A DNA stretch of 6,191 bases from Anaerolineaceae bacterium UBA5838 (GCA_002432795.1 DJGU01000137.1:1-6191); one strand, 5' to 3'. Positions 1-5,685 are shown, numbered from the stretch's first letter. A program made the numbers and translations. Notes: generated from the letters alone by a model not told the origin.

Positions 1-79
1 GAACTTGTTTTTCAACACCCTCCCATTTCGTGAAAAATTCATAAATTGCTTTGACATTGCTTTGGTGTAGATCTGGCAT
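1..79 (-). CDS. 5' end of a probable unidentified protein, truncated by the left edge
   Basis: Read on the minus strand from an ATG at 79-77, a frame stays open to the window edge. It gives 26 residues, beginning MPDLHQSNVKAIYEFF and then TKWEGVEKQV. The composition looks like real protein (amphipathic, mixed charge), and an in-frame TGA at 109-107 closes the frame upstream, so 79 is the natural start. No Shine-Dalgarno is visible. A weak TACAAC lies 6 nt before the ATG, which would fit the leaderless pattern seen elsewhere here. The start codon lies inside the edge of a 45-bp direct repeat (75-119). The opening is faintly like SnoaL-type cyclase N-termini, but 26 residues cannot support a family call. 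The existence of the gene is inferred from the open frame only. Confidence 0.45.
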   Translation of the reverse strand, partial: MPDLHQSNVKAIYEFFTKWEGVEKQV

Positions 80-119
80 AATCAGTTGTAGGCCGGATTG
101 CGGTTTTCAATCCGGCGCA
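75..119 (+). repeat. REP-like hairpin repeat, copy 1
   Basis: The 45-bp unit matches 280-324 at 44 of 45 positions; the only difference is A at 80 against G at 285. It has GTAG at 88-91, followed directly by a perfect 9-bp stem GCCGGATTG (92-100) and CAATCCGGC (108-116) with a 7-nt loop CGGTTTT. GTAG at the foot of an imperfectly conserved hairpin is the established layout of REP elements processed by RAYT transposases. Its left end contains the start codon of the left-edge gene. The repeat is seen directly; the REP class is inferred. Confidence 0.75.
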
Positions 120-209
120 TTTGATGTGTTCCGCCCTGGTTCAGGAAATTATGTAACCTTGCGGTCAATTGCCGTGCTCGGTCTGGCGACCCTCACGAAC
201 AGGGCGCAT

Positions 210-247
210 TGTAGGGGCAGACCCACGTGTCTGGTCAGGCGCCTACA
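210..247 (+). repeat. GTAG-foot nested hairpin between the two direct repeats
   Basis: The outer arms TGTAGG (210-215) and CCTACA (242-247) pair. An inner stem CAGAC (218-222) and GTCTG (229-233) closes a 6-nt loop CCACGT. GTAG lies at 211-214, after the same TT that precedes GTAG in the flanking repeats. It is imperfect in its outer half (GG against GTCAGGCG). The stem sequence is unrelated to that of the 45-bp repeat, so it would be a separate REP-like family. Confidence 0.5.
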
Positions 248-279
248 GGTAGTCAACAAGCCGGAATTGGTTTAACACC

Positions 280-324
280 GGCATGATCAGTTGTAGGCCG
301 GATTGCGGTTTTCAATCCGGCGCA
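280..324 (+). repeat. REP-like hairpin repeat, copy 2
   Basis: Direct repeat of 75-119, offset by 205 bp. GTAG is at 293-296, with stem arms at 297-305 and 313-321 and the same 7-nt loop. The identity covers the hairpin plus 13 bases 5' of GTAG, and stops sharply on both sides. That could reflect either a local duplication or a defined mobile unit. Confidence 0.75.
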
Positions 325-336
325 ATCATGGATCGG

Positions 337-399
337 TTACCCATTGGGACGGACAAAGTACCCATAGGGCGAGACGAAGTGCCCGCGAAGCAGGGTATT
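337..399 (+). repeat. Degenerate 21-bp tandem repeat
   Basis: Units at 337-357 and 358-378 agree at 15 of 21 positions by hand alignment, with a core of TACCCAT-GGG followed by GAC-AA. A third, poorer unit GTGCCCGCGAAG... follows at 379-399. The period is a multiple of three, but no convincing coding frame goes with it. Function unknown. Confidence 0.35.
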
Positions 400-447
400 G
401 GAAGCACTGAAAACATCATCATGCAGAAACCTTAATGTGCTTCCAAT
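397..447. repeat. Long-loop inverted repeat A (11-bp arms, 29-nt loop)
   Basis: ATTGGAAGCAC (397-407) is the exact reverse complement of GTGCTTCCAAT (437-447). The arms are related to those of inverted repeat B (512-565), differing at three positions that are all compensated in the opposite arm. The right flank CAATCCGCC (444-452) is also the exact complement of GGCGGATTG (509-517) in B, so the two elements could form alternative pairings. No GTAG foot is present on either strand. Confidence 0.55.
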
Positions 448-508
448 CCGCCAACACGCCATTGATGGTATGCAAAAAATGAGCGTCACCACCCAGATCA
501 CCGTCAAC

Positions 509-573
509 GGCGGATTGAGGGCACGATCCTTTTCTCTGCCACATTATTCACAGTGCCCTCAATCCCGCCCTAC
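509..573 (-). repeat. Long-loop inverted repeat B with a GTAG foot on the minus strand
   Basis: GGATTGAGGGCAC (512-524) pairs perfectly with GTGCCCTCAATCC (553-565). After one bulged C at 566, GGC (509-511) pairs with GCC (567-569), giving 16 base pairs around a 28-nt loop. Read on the minus strand the element begins with GTAG (573-570) directly at the stem foot, as in the other REP-like hairpins of this window. It lies about 150 bp upstream of the parvulin gene. Confidence 0.6.
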
Positions 574-638
574 GATTTACTGTGCCCGTGAAACAGAGTA
601 TGTGGCGATCTGCCTTTGCATTGTCTTAGTTAAAGGAC

Positions 639-678
639 TTGTGGTCAAATCACGCGCACGCTGGGGAGACAACCACAA
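639..678. repeat. Short inverted repeat upstream of the parvulin promoter
   Basis: TTGTGGT (639-645) and ACCACAA (672-678) are perfect complements separated by 26 nt. They end about 30 bp before the TATAAT of the parvulin operon. The site could be an operator or a weak hairpin, but 7-bp arms in 40 bp can also arise by chance. Confidence 0.25.
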
Positions 679-708
679 ACATTCCCTGGAGGATCAATCA
701 AGAGTGAG

Positions 709-714
709 TATAAT
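709..714 (+). promoter_or_regulatory. -10 box of a leaderless promoter for the parvulin operon
   Basis: A perfect TATAAT ends 6 nt before the ATG at 721. Standard spacing from -7 to +1 puts the transcription start on the A of that ATG. No convincing -35 hexamer lies 16-18 bp upstream, and there is no TGn extension. GGAGG at 688-692 is 28 nt from the ATG and upstream of the predicted start site, so it would not be in the mRNA. Confidence 0.6.
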
Positions 715-720
715 AAGCGC

Positions 721-1650
721 ATGTTTCTACGCAAACCTGTAACCTTTTTCGCGCTGGCGTTTTCGATCGCGGCGCTTCTTTTGTCTGCCGGCTGTGAAAA
801 GACCCAAACTTCGCCAGCAAACCCCAGCCCTGAGCCATCCGTAACCACTGCAGTTGCCAGCACCGCCACCGCCACCCAGGAACCCACACCCACCTCGATC
901 CCCGCCGCAGCGATAGTAAACGGTGAGCCCATCCCCTTAAGTTACTTCAACAACGAAGTCTGGCGCTATCGCGATTCGCTGGCTGGTCAGGATGTCAAGC
1001 CGGATGATGCGGAAATCAACCGGGCTGTCATCAATTATCTGATCGAACAACAATTGTTGGCACAGGAATCTCGAAAGGGCGGATATACACTCAGCGAGTC
1101 GGAGCTGCAAACCAGGATCGACGGCCTCATCGCTGAGCTGGGTTCGCAAGACGCTTTCTCAACCTGGTTGACCAACAATCATTATGATGACGCTGAGTTC
1201 CGCATGGCTCTCACCCTTGCCACACAAGCCGCCTGGCAGCGCGACCAAATCTCCGCCACGATCCCTGATGCGGTCGAACAGGTTCGGGCAAGGCAAATTT
1301 TCGCCATCACCCCTGAAGGCGCTCAGCGTGCGCTCATCAGCCTTAACAGCGGCAGCGACTTTGGAGAACTTGCCTGGGAGTACAGCCCCGAATCCGGCGG
1401 TGAGCTGGGTTGGTTCCCGCGCGGATACCTGCTCTACCCTGAAGTTGAAGAAGCCGCTTTCAGCCTTGAAGTCGGCGGTCGGTCGGAGATTATTCAAACT
1501 GAGATCGGCTACCATATCATTGAAGTACAGGCGCACGAATCTGCCCATCCCCTCACAACCGACGCGCGCATTGCTCTGCAAACCAAAACCCTCCAGGACT
1601 GGCTCAGCACAGCAATCGCTAATTCACAGATAATCATTCAAATCCCGTGA
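721..1650 (+). CDS. SurA/PrsA-like peptidyl-prolyl isomerase lipoprotein (parvulin family)
   Basis: This is a probable extracytoplasmic folding factor of 309 residues. Residues 1-24 are a lipoprotein signal (RK, a hydrophobic core, then LSAG before Cys25), so the mature protein is likely lipid-anchored. A Pro/Thr-rich spacer follows at about 30-60. A SurA_N-like helical domain spans about 62-175, opening with the typical VNGEPI motif. A parvulin domain spans about 187-272, with GGELGWFPRG (227-236) and GYHIIEV (263-269) as hallmarks. The first conserved active-site His, normally in a RHIL-type strand, is Gln192 here (RARQIFAI), while His264 is kept. Isomerase activity may therefore be reduced and the protein may act mainly as a chaperone. 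The start is fixed by the TATAAT 6 nt upstream. The stop overlaps the next gene's start (GTGA), so the two are probably translationally coupled. The family is secure; the substrate is unknown. Confidence 0.9.
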   Translation: MFLRKPVTFFALAFSIAALLLSAGCEKTQTSPANPSPEPSVTTAVASTATATQEPTPTSIPAAAIVNGEPIPLSYFNNEVWRYRDSLAGQDVKPDDAEINRAVINYLIEQQLLAQESRKGGYTLSESELQTRIDGLIAELGSQDAFSTWLTNNHYDDAEFRMALTLATQAAWQRDQISATIPDAVEQVRARQIFAITPEGAQRALISLNSGSDFGELAWEYSPESGGELGWFPRGYLLYPEVEEAAFSLEVGGRSEIIQTEIGYHIIEVQAHESAHPLTTDARIALQTKTLQDWLSTAIANSQIIIQIP

Positions 1651-2399
1651 GCAGTCGAAACCGTCCCCCAATTCGCCAATCCAGATCTGCTGCCCGCCCA
1701 ATGGCAGTGCCGATGGAGCAGCCCAAAAAATCAAGCGGTTGCGGCAGCATCGGGGCTGGTGTTTTACTCCTGGCTTTGGTGCTATTGGTCTTGTTAATGC
1801 TGCTGGGCATCCTGCCCAACCCACTGGAGGCAGAGCCTACTGCCACCAATTTGCCGGCAGGGGTCACGATTGAGCCAAGCCCGACTGAGGAAATGGCTCT
1901 AATCCTGAGTGTGACCTCCACCGCCACCCTGACTCAAACGCTCGAACCAACGGCAACCCCCACCCCTGAGCCTACCCTGACCTACACGCCCACACCCACA
2001 GAAAAGCCGATGCCTTTCGTGGTCAAGGGCACGCCAAATGGTTACCCAAACTCAATGCTCTTTCCGCAATACAGCTGCGAGGAGTATCTCTTTATTGGCG
2101 GTGAAATTCTGGATCTGCGCGAAGCTCCTGTCTACAATCTAACAGTCAAACTTGGAGGCACATATGGCGGCAGCCTGGTTGATATGACCAGTGTCTCGGG
2201 GGATATGAGCGTATATGGAGAGTCGGGTTTTGGATTCGTGATAGAAAATCAACGCATTCGGGAAAGCGGCATCACCATGCAGTTGTTTAATGAAAATGGC
2301 GAGCCATTATCTTCTCTGATCTATCTGAGCATCACTGGCAACTGCGACAGCAACCTGGTAATCGTCAACTACAAACAGGTGCGCGAAATTCAGCCCTGA
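1647..2399 (+). CDS. Membrane-anchored protein with a C-terminal extracytoplasmic domain, function unknown
   Basis: The protein has 250 residues from a GTG whose last two bases are part of the upstream stop. It has a basic N-terminus (about 1-30), one long hydrophobic segment at about 34-57, a Pro/Thr linker (about 62-122) and a globular C-terminal domain (about 123-250). The positive N-terminus predicts a cytoplasmic N-end and an external C-end. The C-terminal domain contains CEEYLFIGGEILDL, then LTVKLGG and a GESGFGFVIE segment. That strand-rich pattern resembles a beta-sandwich domain I associate with surface proteins of Anaerolineae. Cys144 and Cys233 are the only cysteines outside the membrane part and could form a disulfide. 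An ATG at codon 19 is an alternative start, but the GTGA overlap favours the longer form. Coupling to a parvulin suggests a protein that needs assisted folding, or a joint envelope role. I can assign no enzymatic function. Confidence 0.8.
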   Translation: MSSRNRPPIRQSRSAARPMAVPMEQPKKSSGCGSIGAGVLLLALVLLVLLMLLGILPNPLEAEPTATNLPAGVTIEPSPTEEMALILSVTSTATLTQTLEPTATPTPEPTLTYTPTPTEKPMPFVVKGTPNGYPNSMLFPQYSCEEYLFIGGEILDLREAPVYNLTVKLGGTYGGSLVDMTSVSGDMSVYGESGFGFVIENQRIRESGITMQLFNENGEPLSSLIYLSITGNCDSNLVIVNYKQVREIQP

Positions 2400-3604
2400 G
2401 TGTCCAGCCGGGGTAATTTTATCCTCTCACTTCCACTCATCAAGCCCGACAGCTTTTGCGAACGCAAAGCCATCACGCTGCTGTTGGCAAAGTAGCCAAA
2501 GTTGAAGGAGGTTGGATCTCCCGCTTTCTTACCCGGGATGGGCATCAGCCGGGCGGTAAGGGGCTTGTTGAGCCGCAGAGCCAGCGCTCCAAGATCTAGC
2601 AGGATGGGATAAATTTCTTCGGGAGTGGTGTCACCGGGCAGGGGGATGACGTCCAACCCAGCCCCGCACACAGCCGAGAACATGAGGAGATCAGTCACGC
2701 TTAGGCTGCCCTCAGCCGCACGCAGCGCAAGCGTGCTGTCCTCAAGCACGGGCAGCATCAAGCCGTTGAAGCCGACCTTGCGATATTGGGCTTGCTGCAG
2801 GCTGCTGGTGAGAAAAGTGCTGGCGAATAAACTTCCATGCGGACCAAAGGCAGGCAGTCCCAGGGCTTCGAGCGCACTGCCAATAGAAGCGGCTTGGTCC
2901 GGGTGGGGCGCAAGCGTAAAATCCAGCCCTTTGAACGTGTAACCATAGATCTTCTCCATTTTTTCAGCAACCGCTTCCAGCTTGGCTGCATTTGCATTGA
3001 CTTTATCAATCAGGCACTGCTGGGCTTCTTGCAGACTTTGCGCTTGCCTGAAGCAGTCAAGTGCCAGATCTGCTGACTGAAGGGCGAGCGCGAAAGCAGG
3101 TCGCTCTCGCAGCGCATAGGCAGCGGGGAAGAATGGGGTGCAAGGGGGAACGTTTGCCAGGGCACAAAAGCGCAAATTAGCAAAACCATCAGGTTCCAGT
3201 TTTGAAAGTTCCACAATTGTTTCCGCGCAGCGTGCCGCATTTGCCAAATCGAGCTCACCCTCTTGGGTTGTCAGCGAGCCGGAGAGGAAAATGCGACCAT
3301 TGCGCCTGAGAGCCTTCGGAATCACAGCCCATTCCTCAGGGTCCGACCCGGCAGGGCCAAGTGAGATGTACTCAAACCCATCGCCATGGGCTTCGATGCC
3401 GTATCTCTGGGCAGCATGTGGTAAATCAATCGGTGCCACAAATTGGCCAAAAGGCGGAGTCGCCAGGCGCAGGGATTGAACCTCAAAGCCCTCTCCTTCA
3501 AATAGCTTGCGGGCATGATCGCTGAAGCTGCCCAGCCGTTCCATGAGCAGCCGATTAACGGGGTAACCCGTTTCGCAAAAGACGGTGATTGAGCGTATTT
3601 TCAT
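2390..3604 (-). CDS. DUF711 / UPF0210 family protein (PFL-like fold)
   Basis: This 404-residue cytoplasmic protein has no signal peptide. The family hallmarks are clear: ANVPPCTPFFPAAY (150-163), FTLAPHP (229-235), GLMLPVLEDSTLA (281-293), SAVCGAGLDVIPLPGD (310-325) and RLMPIPGKKAGD (352-363). From general knowledge, family members adopt a fold related to pyruvate formate-lyase and other glycyl-radical enzymes, but their reaction is not established. I see no C-terminal glycyl-radical motif, so radical chemistry is not implied. Relatives in Firmicutes are usually about 450 residues and sit beside a small ACT-domain protein (UPF0237); no ACT gene is present here. It is the last gene of the minus-strand operon, 2 bp after trmH, and its end overlaps the convergent gene by 10 bp (2390-2399). 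There is no Shine-Dalgarno. The family call is firm, the function unknown. Confidence 0.92.
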   Translation of the reverse strand: MKIRSITVFCETGYPVNRLLMERLGSFSDHARKLFEGEGFEVQSLRLATPPFGQFVAPIDLPHAAQRYGIEAHGDGFEYISLGPAGSDPEEWAVIPKALRRNGRIFLSGSLTTQEGELDLANAARCAETIVELSKLEPDGFANLRFCALANVPPCTPFFPAAYALRERPAFALALQSADLALDCFRQAQSLQEAQQCLIDKVNANAAKLEAVAEKMEKIYGYTFKGLDFTLAPHPDQAASIGSALEALGLPAFGPHGSLFASTFLTSSLQQAQYRKVGFNGLMLPVLEDSTLALRAAEGSLSVTDLLMFSAVCGAGLDVIPLPGDTTPEEIYPILLDLGALALRLNKPLTARLMPIPGKKAGDPTSFNFGYFANSSVMALRSQKLSGLMSGSERIKLPRLDTQG

Positions 3605-3606
3605 AA

Positions 3607-4392
3607 TCAGACTTTCTGACTGCGTTGGCGCAGCACCTCGAACATTAACACACTGGCGGAAATCGCGGCATTCAGTGATTCTGTCTTTCCAACCATTGGA
3701 ATACGCACGCTGTGCGTTGCCAATGAGCGCCCCTCAGGGCTGATTCCTTCCGCTTCACCGCCAATCAGCAGCGCTATTCGACCGCGCAGATCTGCTTGCC
3801 AGGGACTTTCCCTCCCATCCATATCTGCATGGTAAACCGTCAGACCTTCCACGTAAGCTGAGATTGCTTCCCAGGGCCAGCGCAGCAGCGGCAGCCTGAA
3901 GTGTGATCCCATTCCGGAGCGGACAACCTTTGGCGCCCAGGCGTCCGTGTTGCCGGGGGGCAGGCAAATTGCCTGCACGCCAGCCGCTTCCGCCGAGCGC
4001 AGGATAGCGCCCAGGTTGCCAGGATCCCGCAGCTGATCAAGGATCACCACAAAGCCAGGTTTTGCAGGTTGGGAGGGTGCCGGGATGTCAAAAACACCCA
4101 GGATGCCCTGGGAAGATTCTGTGTCGCTCAGGCTCTCAAAAAGGCGGTCCTCAACTTCATAAACTGCTTGATCCGGTTTGATCTGCTCAAGCAGTGTTTT
4201 CGCGCGAGGGGTGAGGCTGGTCTTGTAAAAAACAAAGCGCAGGGGTACAGCTGAAGCCAGTCCATCTTCCAGCAGGCGAGCTCCTTCTGCGACGAAGGCG
4301 TTGTGCTTGTGGCGGGCTTTGCTTTGTTCAAGCAGGCTGCGCGTGAGTTGGATATTTGGATTTTTGGAGGAGCTAATGATTTCGCCAGGCAT
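3607..4392 (-). CDS. TrmH/SpoU-family RNA 2'-O-methyltransferase
   Basis: The 261-residue enzyme is predicted to transfer a methyl group from S-adenosylmethionine to a ribose 2'-OH in tRNA or rRNA. Residues about 20-100 match the SpoU substrate-binding domain (FVAEGARLLEDGL at 33-45). The C-terminal domain has the three SPOUT knot motifs: motif 1 LDQLRDPGNLGAILR (118-132, with Asn126 and catalytic-type Arg132), motif 2 LLIGGEAEGIS (208-218) and motif 3 IPMVGKTESLNAAISASV (231-248, with Ser239 and Asn241). Length and motifs suit the TrmH-family group near RlmB and TsnR, but the target nucleotide cannot be told from sequence alone. It begins 7 bp after the phosphoesterase stop and is followed 2 bp later by the DUF711 gene. 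A TATAAT overlapping the preceding stop may give it its own leaderless promoter. Confidence 0.93.
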   Translation of the reverse strand: MPGEIISSSKNPNIQLTRSLLEQSKARHKHNAFVAEGARLLEDGLASAVPLRFVFYKTSLTPRAKTLLEQIKPDQAVYEVEDRLFESLSDTESSQGILGVFDIPAPSQPAKPGFVVILDQLRDPGNLGAILRSAEAAGVQAICLPPGNTDAWAPKVVRSGMGSHFRLPLLRWPWEAISAYVEGLTVYHADMDGRESPWQADLRGRIALLIGGEAEGISPEGRSLATHSVRIPMVGKTESLNAAISASVLMFEVLRQRSQKV

Positions 4393-4398
4393 AGCTTT

Positions 4399-4404
4399 AT
4401 TATA
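4399..4404 (-). promoter_or_regulatory. Possible internal leaderless -10 box for trmH
   Basis: The minus strand reads GGTATAATAAAGCTATG, with TATAAT at 4404-4399 exactly 6 nt before the trmH ATG (4392). This is the same spacing as at 709-714. It overlaps the last Val codon and TAA stop of the phosphoesterase gene, and GTA-TAA-T will form such a box by chance fairly often. No -35 is evident. Confidence 0.35.
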
Positions 4405-4984
4405 CCGATGCTGGCGGATCCGGCTCTACCGATTTGAACTCTGCCCGGATTTCTCCCTCACTCGTAATGGTCAGGACGCTGTATTGCGGTTTAAACTGGT
4501 TGCGGCGTTCCGCATAGCCGACGCCAGGGTTAATGAACCGAATGCCATCCATGACCTCATCCTGGCGGGAATGGATGTGCCCATAAATAATCACATCGGA
4601 ATCAGGATATTTCTGGGCAAGTTTCTTCTGAAATTGGCGATGACTGCTCATCGTCCCAAACAAAAAGAGAAACACATAATTCAGGAACCACTGCCAGATG
4701 CTGATGTGCCCATGTGCCAAAGTGATCCTGACGCCATTGATGTGATGATGGCATTCCATCGGCAGATGATAGCCCATAAACCAGTCGCGGTTGCCTTGAA
4801 CGGCGTCGGTTGGCGCGATTTGTGATAACTCTTGAATTACTTCTGGTGTGCAGACATCCCCGGCATGAAAGATGCGGTCTGGCTGCTCGGCTTCTATGGC
4901 ACGTAAAAGCGCAGGCTCGATGGCTGGGGTCCGATCCCCAACATGCGTATCGGCAAGAATCACGATGCGTTGATCCGTCGTCAT
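4400..4984 (-). CDS. Metallophosphoesterase of the YfcE/MJ0936 phosphodiesterase type
   Basis: This 194-residue calcineurin-like phosphoesterase has the complete set of dinuclear metal ligands: Asp12 and His14 (ADTH), Asp43 (AGD), Asn65 (GNRD), His91 with His93 (HGH) and His136 with His138 (GHIH). The NPG turn at 152-154 is typical of the YfcE group. These enzymes hydrolyse phosphodiesters or phosphomonoesters in the cytoplasm; the natural substrate here is unknown. Between HGH and GHIH sits a strongly hydrophobic stretch (about 96-110, including WFLNYVFLFLF) that I do not recall from typical members and that may be a membrane-contacting helix. I chose the ATG at 4984, 10 bp after the LysM stop and shortly before the first beta-strand. 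An in-frame TTG at 5020 would add 12 residues and overlap the LysM gene. There is no Shine-Dalgarno, so reinitiation after the LysM stop is plausible. Confidence 0.9.
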   Translation of the reverse strand: MTTDQRIVILADTHVGDRTPAIEPALLRAIEAEQPDRIFHAGDVCTPEVIQELSQIAPTDAVQGNRDWFMGYHLPMECHHHINGVRITLAHGHISIWQWFLNYVFLFLFGTMSSHRQFQKKLAQKYPDSDVIIYGHIHSRQDEVMDGIRFINPGVGYAERRNQFKPQYSVLTITSEGEIRAEFKSVEPDPPASV

Positions 4985-4994
4985 GTGTGATGAC

Positions 4995-5528
4995 TTAGCG
5001 GGGTTTCTTGAAGAAGCCAAAAGCGATCACCAGCACCAAACCGATTCCACTGATGGCTGCCATGGTCAGGCCGATCTTTTTGCTGTCTCCAAAGATGACC
5101 TGCATGGTTGAAGGAGGCTGGGTTGGGGTGGGGGTGGGCAGAGGGGTTTTGGTCGGAATGGCTGTGCGGCTGGGGACAAAAACCGTTGGTTGTGGGGTGG
5201 TGGGGATAGGCGTTGGCGTGAAATTGCTGGTTGGGGTGGGGGTGTTTGCCCGGCGGATGAGCAAAACTTGGTTAATGTAAACTTCGTTTGCCTCTGGGCT
5301 GTTGCCGTTGAGCACCATAATCTCACTGCCAGGAACGCCATAGGCAGCGGAAATGACCCACAGGCTCTCGCCAGATTGGACGATGTGATAGATCGAGCCG
5401 TCAGGCTGCGGTGTGGATGTCAGGATGCCATAGGTATTCGGAGTGGCTTCCTGTGCCATAGCTCTGCCAAGCGGCAGGGCAATCAGCAGGGCGAGGCACG
5501 CCAGCACCAATAGTTTAACGATTTTCAT
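4995..5528 (-). CDS. Membrane-anchored LysM-domain protein
   Basis: This is a 177-residue envelope protein, predicted to bind peptidoglycan-like glycans outside the cell. Residues 1-25 form a signal peptide (basic start, Leu-rich core, AMA before Gln26). One LysM module spans about 47-92, with the characteristic YHIVQSGESLWVISAAYGV and a closing VLLIRR. A low-complexity Pro/Thr linker covers about 95-140. A hydrophobic segment at about 152-173 followed by FKKPR would anchor the C-terminus, leaving the LysM outside. No catalytic domain is present. I chose the ATG at 5528 over the GTG at 5534 because the GTG begins 1 nt after the TATAAT (5536-5541) and could not be in that transcript. It is the first gene of the four-gene minus operon, and its co-transcription with cytoplasmic enzymes gives no clear functional link. 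Confidence 0.9.
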   Translation of the reverse strand: MKIVKLLVLACLALLIALPLGRAMAQEATPNTYGILTSTPQPDGSIYHIVQSGESLWVISAAYGVPGSEIMVLNGNSPEANEVYINQVLLIRRANTPTPTSNFTPTPIPTTPQPTVFVPSRTAIPTKTPLPTPTPTQPPSTMQVIFGDSKKIGLTMAAISGIGLVLVIAFGFFKKPR

Positions 5529-5535
5529 GGGCACT

Positions 5536-5541
5536 ATTATA
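5536..5541 (-). promoter_or_regulatory. -10 box of a leaderless promoter for the LysM operon
   Basis: The minus strand reads GGCTATAATAGTGCCCATG. TATAAT ends 7 nt before the ATG at 5528, so transcription should begin at or within a base or two of the start codon. No Shine-Dalgarno fits between them. There is no good -35 at 16-18 bp, where the sequence is CTTACT-like. Confidence 0.6.
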
Positions 5542-5632
5542 GCCGTTTTGGAAAAGTGAGTAAGGAAAAGGGCAACTAGGTCTGGTACTACTTAGCATGA
5601 ATTGGTTGAAGAATTGGGTATTTGGACTACGG

Positions 5633-5683
5633 CGGTGGGAGCAAGTACTGCTCGCTTCGCTCCCAGCATCATGACCCCCACCG
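5633..5683. repeat. Nested inverted repeats upstream of the LysM promoter
   Basis: The outer arms are CGGTGGG (5633-5639) and CCCACCG (5677-5683). A competing inner stem is TGGGAGC (5636-5642) with GCTCCCA (5659-5665). The two stems share bases, so only one can form at a time. CTAC at 5627-5630 sits just outside, which is a GTAG foot on the wrong side of the stem for the usual REP layout. Confidence 0.45.
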
Positions 5684-5685
5684 TA

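Larger units (their letters stand above)
80..720. other. Repeat-rich intergenic region without a supportable gene
   Basis: This stretch separates the divergent left-edge gene from the parvulin operon. It holds two copies of a 45-bp hairpin repeat, a third GTAG-foot hairpin between them, a degenerate 21-bp tandem repeat, two long-loop inverted repeats and the promoter at the right end. Plus-strand frames such as 51-275 and 398-742 are Cys- and Arg-rich, run through the hairpins and resemble no family, so I regard them as spurious. Confidence 0.7.

Noticed and set aside
51..82. TTGACA at 51-56 with CATAAT at 77-82 as a plus-strand sigma-70 promoter
   Set aside because: The spacer is 20 bp, outside the normal range, and no plus-strand gene follows for over 600 bp.
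75..324. CRISPR array from the repeated 45-bp unit
   Set aside because: There are only two copies 205 bp apart, with no spacer-sized periodicity and no cas gene.
398..742. Plus-strand 114-residue frame, or its shorter form from the ATG near 480
   Set aside because: It runs through both long-loop inverted repeats, has no family resemblance and overlaps the promoter and start of the parvulin gene.
688..742. GGAGG at 688-692 followed by GTG at 704 opening a 12-codon leader peptide
   Set aside because: The spacing of 11 nt is long, and the strong TATAAT at 709-714 places the transcript start downstream of both.
5018..5020. TTG start extending the phosphoesterase by 12 residues
   Set aside because: It overlaps the LysM coding end, lacks a ribosome binding site and adds sequence upstream of the first core strand; the ATG at 4984 fits the operon spacing.
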